Below, piece after piece: positions 40,528 through 48,935 of a DNA stretch of 64,000 nt (position 1 is the first letter of the stretch; every line of letters starts with the position of its first letter). Below the pieces are notes generated by a model. It did not search any database, was not told where the DNA came from, and saw nothing but the letters and a program-made list of their open reading frames with translations. The translations under genes were made by a program, and so were the position numbers. Source of the DNA: an uncultured Erythrobacter sp. (GTDB taxonomy: Bacteria > Pseudomonadota > Alphaproteobacteria > Sphingomonadales > Sphingomonadaceae); contig CANKYI010000001.1 of the NCBI GenBank assembly GCA_947488085.1, positions 62,001 through 126,000 on the forward strand, written 5' to 3'.

Positions 40528-41709
40528 CTAAATTAAACCGGCAGCGTCCAATCGATCAATCACATCGCCTTGCGTTCGTTTGAAATAGTCGCGATCCGGG
40601 ATCACCGCTGCACCATCTTGCATCATCCCACCAGGGCCGTGAAACGGTGCCGCTGCCGCTGCGAAGGCCTCGGCAAACAATGCGGGCCGTTGGCGCGCGA
40701 GGTAATTGGTCATGGCAGGGGTGCGGCGCGCCTCTCGCAAAGCGCGAAGGTCGACACTGGCAAAGGCCGTGAAGGTTTCGCCATCGCCTGATTGCGCGAT
40801 TACGCGGCCTTTCCAATCGACCACCTGACTGTTTCCTTCTGCGCTCGATAAAGGCATTGTCGTGCCCGAAATTCCGGCGGTGTTGGCAGAGACGACATAG
40901 GCAAGATTTTCAAACGCGCGCGCCTGTTTGGCGATGTCTTTGTTGGTTGCCATGGGTGATCCCACTTCGGAGGATGAGTGGCAGAACACTTCCGCCCCTC
41001 GCAAAGCCAGTGCACGCGCGATTTCGGGATAGAGGATTTCCTCAGACGCAATCGCGGCGAGATTACCAATCTCGGTCTTGGCGACAGGGAACACACCCTC
41101 CAACCCATATTTGTCGAGATAGGCGTCCCACACATCATGCGGACTGGGCGCAAACATTGACAGCAATCTGCGATAGCGCAGCACAACATCGCCCGATGGC
41201 GCGACGATAAAGCTGGTCTGAAAATAGAAATCGGGAAACGCCTCATCGACCTCATAGGCATTGCCGGACACGAACATGCCCAGCCGCTGTGCCACACCGC
41301 CTAACGCCTCATATTCCGGGCCATCCGCCGCCCAGCCGACACGCGCGGCGAAATCCGGGATTGAGATGCGTCCGGGATAGGACGTGAAGAGATATTCCGG
41401 CAGCACGACGAGCTTCACCGGCTTTCCCGCATATTGCGCGACAAAGATTGAGCTGGTGCGGATTTGCCCTTCGATCGCGGCAATATGTTCGATCATCGCA
41501 GCACGAGCAGCGGCGGCATCGGGCAATTGCTCCAATGATCGCGCGGTTAGCTGCATCGCCATCGCTGAATAGGTTGCCCCATGGTCAGTGGTGTCAGTCA
41601 CGTCATTTCCTTCATTTGCAGCCAACGGGGTGTGCGAAGCGGCTATCCCGCTTATCCCCGCGCACAATCCAGCAGCCATAGCGCGCCTGCGGTCGAGCTC
41701 TAGTGTCAT
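40528..41709 (-). CDS. Nitrilase-superfamily protein with replaced catalytic residues, Tat-type leader, 393 aa
   Basis: The carbon-nitrogen hydrolase fold is recognisable (VVLPEYLFTSYPG with Glu105; ARALALRGAEVFCHSSSE; VSANTAGISGT). The nucleophile motif, normally C-Y-D-x-x-F-P-E, reads S222-E-E-I-L-Y-P-E, so the catalytic Cys is Ser; the catalytic Lys in the usual YRK motif is Arg181 (YRRLLS). The N-terminus DRRRAMAAGLCAGIS resembles a twin-arginine leader, suggesting periplasmic location. It may have altered chemistry or only bind ligand. It is preceded by the FAD oxidase (25-base gap). Confidence 0.75.
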   Translation of the reverse strand: MTLELDRRRAMAAGLCAGISGIAASHTPLAANEGNDVTDTTDHGATYSAMAMQLTARSLEQLPDAAAARAAMIEHIAAIEGQIRTSSIFVAQYAGKPVKLVVLPEYLFTSYPGRISIPDFAARVGWAADGPEYEALGGVAQRLGMFVSGNAYEVDEAFPDFYFQTSFIVAPSGDVVLRYRRLLSMFAPSPHDVWDAYLDKYGLEGVFPVAKTEIGNLAAIASEEILYPEIARALALRGAEVFCHSSSEVGSPMATNKDIAKQARAFENLAYVVSANTAGISGTTMPLSSAEGNSQVVDWKGRVIAQSGDGETFTAFASVDLRALREARRTPAMTNYLARQRPALFAEAFAAAAAPFHGPGGMMQDGAAVIPDRDYFKRTQGDVIDRLDAAGLI

Positions 41710-41734
41710 CTATCGGCTCGATCCCTAGCCCGCA

Positions 41735-43297
41735 CTACAAGCCAAGCGAGCCGGGGTTCATCAAACCGCGCGGGTCCAGCTCTGCCTTCGCCGCTTTCAA
41801 CAAAGCGTCGGCGCGCGGCTCCAGGCTCTCACGATATTTGTATGTCCGCCCGATCTGGAAATGCGCTGCATCGTGCTCAAAGAAGATCTGAACGATCGCT
41901 TTTTTGAGGCTCTGCGTTAGCGCCCATGCATCTTCGTTATGTTTGTGCTTGGTCAGCTTTTTGAGATGCGGTTTTTCAATCGTATCGTCGATTACCGGAT
42001 TGCTGGCATCGGGCCAATAAAGGCATGGTTCGATGACCATGCCCGCTCCGCCGACGGCTGCGATCAAAGTGCCGTAATGCACGCCAAGCCGGTCCATCTC
42101 TTCTGCATGCTTAGCAAACAATGCATCGAACGCGGCAAAGCACTCTGCTGAACGGCTATGTGAGACAAGGCCGTGGATCGGTGCCCAGCGTTCGCCATCA
42201 GGGCCAAGGATTGAATTGAGCGGCCCAAAGGGGTTGGCGCGGATGATTTTGGGAATGGTGTTTTCAACCTCGCGCCCGCCATGCATCGTAACGATCTCGC
42301 GCGCGATGCTGATGTCGGCATCGGCTGCTGCTTGGATGCGCCCTTCGGCGAGGACATGCAGCGAGAAGTTGGCGTCTTTCAAGAAATCTCGGCCAGCCGC
42401 AACGACCTTTGCTCCTTCTTTCAGCGCGTTGAGAACGCCGCCCCCGACCTTGGCCTGTTTCTTCATCATGCCAACCAACTGTTTGGCATCGCTGGTCAAG
42501 CTGTCGCGCTTCATCCTGATCGCGTTGAGATAGGGGTCAAAGCCAAAGCACTCGGTCGCAATACCGCGCCGTTCAATTTCGCTGGAGGCCGCAAACCAAC
42601 CGGCGGCATCGTCAAAGGCAAAGCTGGCATAGCCATGAAAATCAGCTTCGTGGATGAGCTTGAGCGTGACCGTCGCCTTGATCCCCAATGCCCCTGTGTC
42701 GCCAAGGAACAACCCGGTCAGATCGGGACCATAGGGGCGAGTGTGTTTCTTACCGGTGGACAGCAAAGTGCCATCGGCCAAAACCACTTCCAGCGCGGTG
42801 CAGCTTTGCACAGCAGAGCCGTGACGGGTCGTGCCCCAGAAAATGCCGTTCTGGCTCATCCCGCCGCCAATGGTCGCCTTTAGCCCCGAAAGCGTGCCCC
42901 ACATCGGCGTGATCAAACCGTGGTGTGCTAGCCGCTCACGCAAAGCGGCCCAGGTGCAACCAGCCTCTACCGTCACGGTCATGTTGATATCATCGACTTC
43001 GATCACGCGGTTCATCTGCGCCAGATCGAACAGCACCGCACCCGGCGTGTCCTGCGTATAACCACCAGTGTAGCTCATTCCCCCGCCGCGCGGCGCAACC
43101 GGATGACCTGCATCGGTTGCCGCTTTGACTGCGGCAGCGAGCTGATGTTTGTCAGACGGGCGAACCACCGCGGCAAGGTCAGCACCACGCCCATAAATGT
43201 CATGCGCGTAGAAATCCAAGCTGACCTCATCGGTCAGCACTTCGGAGCCTGATGCGATCAAGCTATCGGTGAGAGTGGTTTCGGCGAGCGTTGCCAT
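41735..43297 (-). CDS. FAD-dependent oxidase/dehydrogenase of the VAO/PCMH family, 520 aa
   Basis: The PCMH FAD domain is shown by VVRPSDKHQLAAAVKAATDAGHPVAPRGGGMSYTGGY and IGGGMSQNGIFWGTTRHGSAVQSCTALEVVLADG. The long substrate domain ends in LDPRGLMNPGSLGL, as in vanillyl-alcohol oxidase, 4-cresol dehydrogenase and glycolate/D-lactate dehydrogenases. It would oxidise an alcohol, hydroxy acid or phenol. No His in the usual 8-alpha-linkage position stands out. Its ATG overlaps the MFS stop (TGATG), so the two are coupled. Confidence 0.85.
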   Translation of the reverse strand: MATLAETTLTDSLIASGSEVLTDEVSLDFYAHDIYGRGADLAAVVRPSDKHQLAAAVKAATDAGHPVAPRGGGMSYTGGYTQDTPGAVLFDLAQMNRVIEVDDINMTVTVEAGCTWAALRERLAHHGLITPMWGTLSGLKATIGGGMSQNGIFWGTTRHGSAVQSCTALEVVLADGTLLSTGKKHTRPYGPDLTGLFLGDTGALGIKATVTLKLIHEADFHGYASFAFDDAAGWFAASSEIERRGIATECFGFDPYLNAIRMKRDSLTSDAKQLVGMMKKQAKVGGGVLNALKEGAKVVAAGRDFLKDANFSLHVLAEGRIQAAADADISIAREIVTMHGGREVENTIPKIIRANPFGPLNSILGPDGERWAPIHGLVSHSRSAECFAAFDALFAKHAEEMDRLGVHYGTLIAAVGGAGMVIEPCLYWPDASNPVIDDTIEKPHLKKLTKHKHNEDAWALTQSLKKAIVQIFFEHDAAHFQIGRTYKYRESLEPRADALLKAAKAELDPRGLMNPGSLGL

Positions 43298-44613
43298 CAG
43301 GCTGTCTCCGGTTGCGGATCAAATGCGGGGGCGGGTGTGTCGTTTTCGTCTTCGGGCAGGTTTCCGGGATATTTGCCTAAGAATAACAGCAACGCCCCGC
43401 CAATAATGAAGGCGAAAATTGCCACTTCGAGGATGGCATCATAACTGCCTGTTGTGTCGCGGACATAGGCATAGATGACCGGCGACGCTGCACTGAACAG
43501 GCCAAACGGCATGTACAGCATGCCGTAGATTTTGCCGTAATTGGCCATCCCAAAATATCGGCCCGTCAGATAGGCGATGAGGTCGCTCTCTGCACCGGCT
43601 GCAAAACCAAGCAGGAAACCGGCAAGCGCGGCCATTGTGAAAGTCACATCGCCGCTTAATAAGATTACGCAAGAGACCGCTGGTAGGCACAGCAACGGGA
43701 ATGCGACGAAACCCTGCCAAAACCGGTCGAGCAATGCGCCCGTCGCAAGCCGCCCCGTCAGGATACCAATTCCCAAAACGCCCATCACACTGGCGGCTGT
43801 CTGCTGATCCAAACCGCGGTCACTCAGCATGCTTGGCATATTGATAAACGCACCACCAAAAGCGGTCGCGACCATGGCGATGGAGAGCCAGATCAACCAA
43901 AAGCGGTAATCGCGCAAAGCTGCCCCCAGCGAAACACCGGTTAGCTTTCCGCTGGCGCTTTCAATGGCTTTGGGCCGTTCATCGGCGCGTGGTTCGCGGA
44001 ACAGCAAATAGGCAATGGGCAATGCGACAATCAGCGGCAACGTAGCCACAATCGCGAACATGGCGCGCCACCCTTGCGTTTCGATTGCCCACACGGCTAA
44101 TTTCGGCACCACAATCGCTGCCAGACTTGTGCCAAGCAGCAAGATACCAAGCGCCAATCCGCGATGTTTAAAGAACCACAGGTTGATCGCCCGGCTCCAA
44201 GTGACAGGCGTGGAGCCGATGCCCACGAGGCCGACCAGCACCCATAAAGCGTAATAGACGTATAGCGGCGCGCTGGCTGCGGCTGTTGGCGTCAGGCTGA
44301 TCGCGGCAAAAGAAAGCCCGAAGGCGGCCAATGACCAAAGGGCCACGCGGCGCACACCGTGTTTGTCGGCCAAAGAGCCAAAGAATGGCGCTAGCAGGCT
44401 AGCAATTACCCCGAAAATGGTGATCGGAAACAGGATCTGCGTCCGCGTCCAATTGAACTCAGCGATCAGCGGTTCGACCGTGAAACCGATGACATTAAAA
44501 GGGATCGGCGAAGCGCCGCACGCGACGCCCAACACGCCTGCGAGAAGGACTGTCCACGCTTTTGAGAATTCGCCGGCTTCTTTGATGTTCGGGGTTTCAG
44601 TCGCTGACACCAT
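43297..44613 (-). CDS. MFS transporter (MCT/oxalate-formate-antiporter type), 438 aa
   Basis: Twelve hydrophobic segments in two halves, with GSLADKHGVRRVALWSLAAFG between TM2 and TM3 and a long central loop around residues 205-220. The pattern matches monocarboxylate-transporter-like MFS permeases. It should move an organic acid across the inner membrane. The start overlaps the VOC gene by 17 bases. Position between a TonB receptor and catabolic oxidases suggests the second uptake step for the same compound. Confidence 0.88.
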   Translation of the reverse strand: MVSATETPNIKEAGEFSKAWTVLLAGVLGVACGASPIPFNVIGFTVEPLIAEFNWTRTQILFPITIFGVIASLLAPFFGSLADKHGVRRVALWSLAAFGLSFAAISLTPTAAASAPLYVYYALWVLVGLVGIGSTPVTWSRAINLWFFKHRGLALGILLLGTSLAAIVVPKLAVWAIETQGWRAMFAIVATLPLIVALPIAYLLFREPRADERPKAIESASGKLTGVSLGAALRDYRFWLIWLSIAMVATAFGGAFINMPSMLSDRGLDQQTAASVMGVLGIGILTGRLATGALLDRFWQGFVAFPLLCLPAVSCVILLSGDVTFTMAALAGFLLGFAAGAESDLIAYLTGRYFGMANYGKIYGMLYMPFGLFSAASPVIYAYVRDTTGSYDAILEVAIFAFIIGGALLLFLGKYPGNLPEDENDTPAPAFDPQPETA

Positions 44614-45643
44614 AAAACTCCGTCAAATTTCCATCGGGGTCACGCACGGCAAAAGCATCCACTGTGCCAATCCCATCAATCACAACATCCTTTGCTTCGT
44701 AAGCAAAGGCAATGCCCTTAGCCTCCAACATCGCACGATAGGCGACCAGATCGCGCACTGGATAGCGCACTGAGATGATACCAAGATTGGGCAAAGAGGC
44801 GCGGGCTGAATGATCGCGGCCTGTAAATCCGGTGATCTGCATCACTTCGACGCGGCCTGTTTCGCCCGGCAGTGCCGGTTGCAGAGCAGCGGCAGCGCGG
44901 ACGATGTTGGGCGTGAAGTTAAATGGGATGCTGAGGTTCGATAATGCGGGTTCTTCCGGCTCACGATCGCTGTCAAACAGAACGCCAAAGCCCAGCGTAT
45001 CGTGGTAAAAGTCGCGAGCAATTGGACGGTCGCGCACCATGCGCATTGCGTTGAAGCCTTGGCTGATCCGGCCCACGGGAAACGCGGTGAAATCCGGCGT
45101 GATCCGTTCATAGGCCGCCACGTGAATGCCATGCGGTCCGGTCAGCACCACATTGCGCAGATCCGATGTCCCGAATTGAAACCGGATCGGGGGACTTTCG
45201 GCCCACCAGCCAAGCTCTATCGCTTGGTCGTAAAGATCAGGCACATTGTCGCTGCGCACCATAATCGAATAGATGCCGCCTGTGTCCCAAGGGCGCGCAG
45301 CGGGGCGGATGGGCTCTCGTTCGATCCCGGTGAGGCGAACGAAGCGGATGCATCCTGTATCCGCCTCTGGCGCACACCAGCGCTCGAAAGTTCCGGCAGC
45401 CTCATCGGGCAATTGCCAGTAGCTCATCTCGCTCGGAGCAATCGCGCCTGATTGAACCAGCCGCCACTCACCTACATACCGAAACAAAGCCGTCGCTGGC
45501 TCAAATTCCGCAACGCTGACCACGCTCTCCGTCCACGGTTCAACTCCGTGGTCACCGGCGGGCTGAGCTGCCAACGCCGATGCTAGGAAAAGGCCGACCC
45601 CTGCAAGCAGAGACCGGCCCGTGGAGAGAAGTGGATGGCTCAC
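44597..45643 (-). CDS. Exported protein with two VOC modules, about 348 aa
   Basis: Two VOC units are visible: GIYSIMVRSDNVPDLYDQAIELGWWAE with GPHGIHVAAYE, and MRMVRDRPIARDFYHDTLGFGV with RDPDGNLTEFYGV at the C-terminus, the latter with a good metal-binding Glu. I place the start at a GTG (45643) one base after the receptor stop; the N-terminus then has a signal-peptide-like segment SLLAGVGLFLASALAA. No ribosome site is clear, so re-initiation after the receptor is likely. A periplasmic VOC enzyme is unusual; the reaction is unknown. Confidence 0.7.
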   Translation of the reverse strand: MSHPLLSTGRSLLAGVGLFLASALAAQPAGDHGVEPWTESVVSVAEFEPATALFRYVGEWRLVQSGAIAPSEMSYWQLPDEAAGTFERWCAPEADTGCIRFVRLTGIEREPIRPAARPWDTGGIYSIMVRSDNVPDLYDQAIELGWWAESPPIRFQFGTSDLRNVVLTGPHGIHVAAYERITPDFTAFPVGRISQGFNAMRMVRDRPIARDFYHDTLGFGVLFDSDREPEEPALSNLSIPFNFTPNIVRAAAALQPALPGETGRVEVMQITGFTGRDHSARASLPNLGIISVRYPVRDLVAYRAMLEAKGIAFAYEAKDVVIDGIGTVDAFAVRDPDGNLTEFYGVSD

Positions 45644-45644
45644 G

Positions 45645-47927
45645 TCAATTAAAGTTGAAGCCGAAATCAACGCCGAAAGTCAGCGGCGGTGCAGCGAAGA
45701 CCTGACTTTGCGATCCGCCAGCGAATGTATTGGCGCGGAAATATTCGCGGTCAGTCAAGTTCTTGCCCCACAATGTGACCGTCCAGCGATCATTCTCTGA
45801 GCGATATCCGATCCGCGCATCAAGACGCAGACCCGGCTCCTGTTCGGTTCCCGGCACATTGGCGACAAGGCCGAATGTATCGTCTTCATAGGCGGCATCT
45901 CCGCCGAAGAAGATCTCGCCGCTGCCAACGGCCAATTCATAGTTGAAACCGACCAGCGCTTTGATCTCAGGCGCGTTTTTGAGGTCGAGGCCCAATGCGC
46001 AATCGATGATCGCCTGTTCAAACTCTGGAGTGGCAGGGGTGGCTCCGATGGTTCCACAGGCAAGGCCCGCAGTGGTAGTGGTGCTACCTGACAGAAGGCC
46101 GGCCTGCGCAAAGTTCAGCGACTGATATTCCGCATCAAGCCAACTGGCATTGCCGTAAATGGTCAAACCATCGACCGGGTTCACGCTGCCTTCGACCTCA
46201 ACGCCCTGAATCCGCGCTTCGCCCGCATTGATCCGGGTGAAGCCGCCTGTTGGCAGAGTGCCGCTGATCTGGAGGTTTTGATAATCGTTGTAGAAATAGG
46301 TCGCGTTAAGTGTGACGCGGCCATCAGCAAATTGCGTCCTTACACCAGCTTCGATGCTGTCGAGTTCTTCCTCTTCAACACCTAGGAAACAGGCGACCGG
46401 GCTAAAGCAATCAGGCGAAAAGCCGGGCGATTTGAAGCCCGTTGAATAGGATGCATAGACCAGAATGTCGTCAGTGAAGGAATAATCCGCTTTGGCCGTC
46501 CACGTGATATTATCGGTGTCAGCTGAGCCCGTTATGTTGGACCCAAACCCAGCAAGCGGCCCGCCAGCATTGCCGCGGAATTCGCGGTCTTCGGTCGTCC
46601 AGCGCAATCCGCCAGTTAGAGCCAGAGCGTCGGTGACGTCGAATGTCCCTTGAGCGAACAGCGAGAAGCTTTCTGTCTCAACATCATTTTCAAACGGGAA
46701 GACGAAAACGTAATCCAGATTGACCGTTTCGCTGTAATAGAACGCGCCGGCAGTGAAGTTGAACGGCCCGGCAAAATCGGTGTTGAACAGGAGTTCCTGA
46801 CTGAACTGATCCTGTTCGGTTTGCTGGAAGAACGGGAAGCTGATGAAGCTCGACAGATCGTCTTGCAGTGCCCGCAGCGCGGTGATCGATGTGACAGAGA
46901 AATTGTCATATTCGCCGGTCAGCTGGATCGAGGCACCGAATGCTTCGACGTCACTGTTGAAATTCGTCACACAGCCGATGGGCTGAAAATTGACGGGCGT
47001 TGCAGCAGAGCATGTGACACCGGCTGCGGGTTCGATAGTGAAGATGTCTTGGTCAACATCTGTCGTTATCGCAGGATTGGTGCTGCCAGCGGCAAGCGAG
47101 CTTGGTGTCGGATCGCTGTTGTCGGCTGTGTAATCGAAGATGACAAGCGCGCTCCAATTGTCATCCAATTCGCCATACAAGCTGCCGCGAATGGCAAAGA
47201 CTTCTTCGCCGCCAACTTCGGTTCCCGCTTGTGCTGCGAAATCGCCATTGGGGTTGAGGGTGTGATAGCCGTCACGCTCGCGATAAAGGCCCGAGAAGCG
47301 CACAGAAAGACTGTCAGCCAAGCTTATATTGGCTGAACCTTTGGCTTCGATCCGATCGAAATTGCCATATCCCAGACTGCCAGTGAAAGTCGTTTCGCCC
47401 AATTGCGGACGAACTGAGGTGACCTTGATCGCGCCGCCATTGGTGTTGCGGCCATACAATGTGCCTTGCGGCCCACGCAGCACTTCGACCTGTTCGATAT
47501 CGACCAAGTCGACCAGCGATCCGACTGTGCGACCCAGATAGACATTGTCGATATAGATGCCGACAGCAGGGTCGATTGCGCCGCGCGATTCATCCTCGCC
47601 GACGCCACGAAAGAAGATGCGCGCCGATGACGCTGTGCCGGTTCCAGTGGTGATGACGACGCCGGGAACTTGCGCTTGCAGATCGTTTGTGTCGGTGATC
47701 TGCCGCGCCTGAAGCTGCTCTGCGCCCAGCGCGGTTACGGCTGCGGGGACATCTTGCAGGTTTTGTTCGCGCCGCTGCGCTGTGACGATAATTGCGTTGC
47801 CATCCTCCTGCTGTTGCGCAGTGGTATCATCAATCGATTCCTGCGCAGAAGCATTGGATGCAGCGCTCAAAGCGATTGCGGAAGTGGCGAACATAAAGGC
47901 GTATTTAACCGTACGAGTCTTCAGCAT
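45645..47927 (-). CDS. TonB-dependent outer-membrane receptor, 760 aa
   Basis: Signal peptide (residues 1-28, ending SNASA), TonB box NAIIVTAQRR, plug with VPAAVTALGAEQLQAR and VEVLRGPQGTLYGRNTNGGAI, and a barrel ending FGVDFGFNFN. The ATG at 47927 is chosen because GGAAGGA lies 6 bases upstream. It is the first gene of a six-gene operon (receptor, VOC, MFS, FAD oxidase, nitrilase-like, hypothetical) controlled by two TTGTCCGGACAA sites centred 71 and 114 bases before its start. It very likely imports the regulon's substrate. Confidence 0.92.
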   Translation of the reverse strand: MLKTRTVKYAFMFATSAIALSAASNASAQESIDDTTAQQQEDGNAIIVTAQRREQNLQDVPAAVTALGAEQLQARQITDTNDLQAQVPGVVITTGTGTASSARIFFRGVGEDESRGAIDPAVGIYIDNVYLGRTVGSLVDLVDIEQVEVLRGPQGTLYGRNTNGGAIKVTSVRPQLGETTFTGSLGYGNFDRIEAKGSANISLADSLSVRFSGLYRERDGYHTLNPNGDFAAQAGTEVGGEEVFAIRGSLYGELDDNWSALVIFDYTADNSDPTPSSLAAGSTNPAITTDVDQDIFTIEPAAGVTCSAATPVNFQPIGCVTNFNSDVEAFGASIQLTGEYDNFSVTSITALRALQDDLSSFISFPFFQQTEQDQFSQELLFNTDFAGPFNFTAGAFYYSETVNLDYVFVFPFENDVETESFSLFAQGTFDVTDALALTGGLRWTTEDREFRGNAGGPLAGFGSNITGSADTDNITWTAKADYSFTDDILVYASYSTGFKSPGFSPDCFSPVACFLGVEEEELDSIEAGVRTQFADGRVTLNATYFYNDYQNLQISGTLPTGGFTRINAGEARIQGVEVEGSVNPVDGLTIYGNASWLDAEYQSLNFAQAGLLSGSTTTTAGLACGTIGATPATPEFEQAIIDCALGLDLKNAPEIKALVGFNYELAVGSGEIFFGGDAAYEDDTFGLVANVPGTEQEPGLRLDARIGYRSENDRWTVTLWGKNLTDREYFRANTFAGGSQSQVFAAPPLTFGVDFGFNFN

Positions 47928-47989
47928 GTATAGTCCTTCCGTCACTTGGACAGGTTTGCTTTTTCGGCATGGCCGGCGTGATGAGGCTA

Positions 47990-48007
47990 AATTTGTCCGG
48001 ACAAATT
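47990..48007. promoter_or_regulatory. TTGTCCGGACAA operator (site 4)
   Basis: Perfect 18-bp palindrome AATTTGTCCGGACAAATT upstream of the leftward TonB receptor operon. Its centre is 43 bp, about four helical turns, from site 5. Confidence 0.75.
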
Positions 48008-48035
48008 CCTAGCTTGTCAAGCGGTTTTGATATAT

Positions 48036-48047
48036 TTGTCCGGACAA
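48036..48047. promoter_or_regulatory. TTGTCCGGACAA operator (site 5)
   Basis: Exact 12-bp palindrome between the receptor operon and the divergent membrane-protein gene (start 48112). The pair of sites could allow cooperative binding on one face of the helix. Confidence 0.75.
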
Positions 48048-48111
48048 TTCGTTCGGTGTTGTTCCAAAACCTCATCGGTTGCGGTAACTTTAGTACTCTT
48101 GGGAGATGTTC

Positions 48112-48795
48112 GTGGACTTGATCATTCAGCCATACGCCGTGTTGGTGTATGCGCACCTCTTGCTATTTGTGCTTTGGTTGGGCGCTGATGTCGGTGTGTT
48201 TCTGCTGGGGCAGCATTTCCGTAAGCGCGATCAATACACGCTGGAACAACGGATCGCGTTGCTGAAATTACTGGTTCTGGTCGATATGACACCGCGCAGC
48301 GCGTGGGCATTGATGGTGCCACTTTCACTTAGCGTGGTTGATGTTGGCAATTGGTGGGATGTGCCCAGCGTGATGCTTTGGGGGGCATGGGCGGTCGGGC
48401 TGTTCTGGCTATGGCTGGTTTGGGATTCGCATTGGCATGATCAAACACCGCGTGCGGCGCGCAACCGCGCTGTTGAGGGTTGGCTGCGCTGGATCGTCGG
48501 CGGGTTTTACCTTTGGCTCGGTGCTCAAAGCCTTTGGCTGGACGCGCCTCTATCGGCCGATTGGTTGGCTTGGAAAGCGCTTCTATTCGGCTTTATCTTT
48601 GTGGCTGCCATCATGATCGATTTCAGCTTCAAGCCTGTCGGTGCGCAACTTACTGCCGTGCTGGAGCAAGGGTCAAGTGATGAGACAGAGATCCCCCTGC
48701 TTAAGACGATGAACCGCACTCGGATTTGGGTGTGGATTGTCTATCTTCTCCTGCTGGCAACAGCCTTTTTGGGCAACGCAAAACCGTTGCCTTAG
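48112..48795 (+). CDS. Polytopic membrane protein of unknown function, 227 aa
   Basis: About five to six transmembrane segments, the first with a conserved-looking His (AHLLLFVLWLGADVGVFLLG), others with many Trp. I do not recognise the family; the His plus Trp-rich helices recall small heme-binding or CopD/HemJ-like membrane proteins, but this is a loose impression. GGGAG at 48101 is spaced correctly for a GTG at 48112; the ATG at 48106 directly abuts it and is less likely. Divergent from the TonB receptor operon with two operators between, so it belongs to the regulon. Confidence 0.72.
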   Translation: MDLIIQPYAVLVYAHLLLFVLWLGADVGVFLLGQHFRKRDQYTLEQRIALLKLLVLVDMTPRSAWALMVPLSLSVVDVGNWWDVPSVMLWGAWAVGLFWLWLVWDSHWHDQTPRAARNRAVEGWLRWIVGGFYLWLGAQSLWLDAPLSADWLAWKALLFGFIFVAAIMIDFSFKPVGAQLTAVLEQGSSDETEIPLLKTMNRTRIWVWIVYLLLLATAFLGNAKPLP

Positions 48796-48841
48796 GACAA
48801 CAAGCCGTCCGGATATTTGCAATCTGATGCCTCCGTCGAAA

Positions 48842-48859
48842 AATTTGTCTGGACAAATT
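48842..48859. promoter_or_regulatory. TTGTCTGGACAA operator variant (site 6)
   Basis: AATTTGTCTGGACAAATT differs from the perfect palindrome by one central base. It lies about 77 bases before the TonB receptor ATG at 48936. Confidence 0.7.
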
Positions 48860-48935
48860 TTGAGATACAGCTGATCTATATATGTGGATCGAAAGTTGCC
48901 GCATCGGGAGTTCGGCAACACAATGGGAGGCAACA

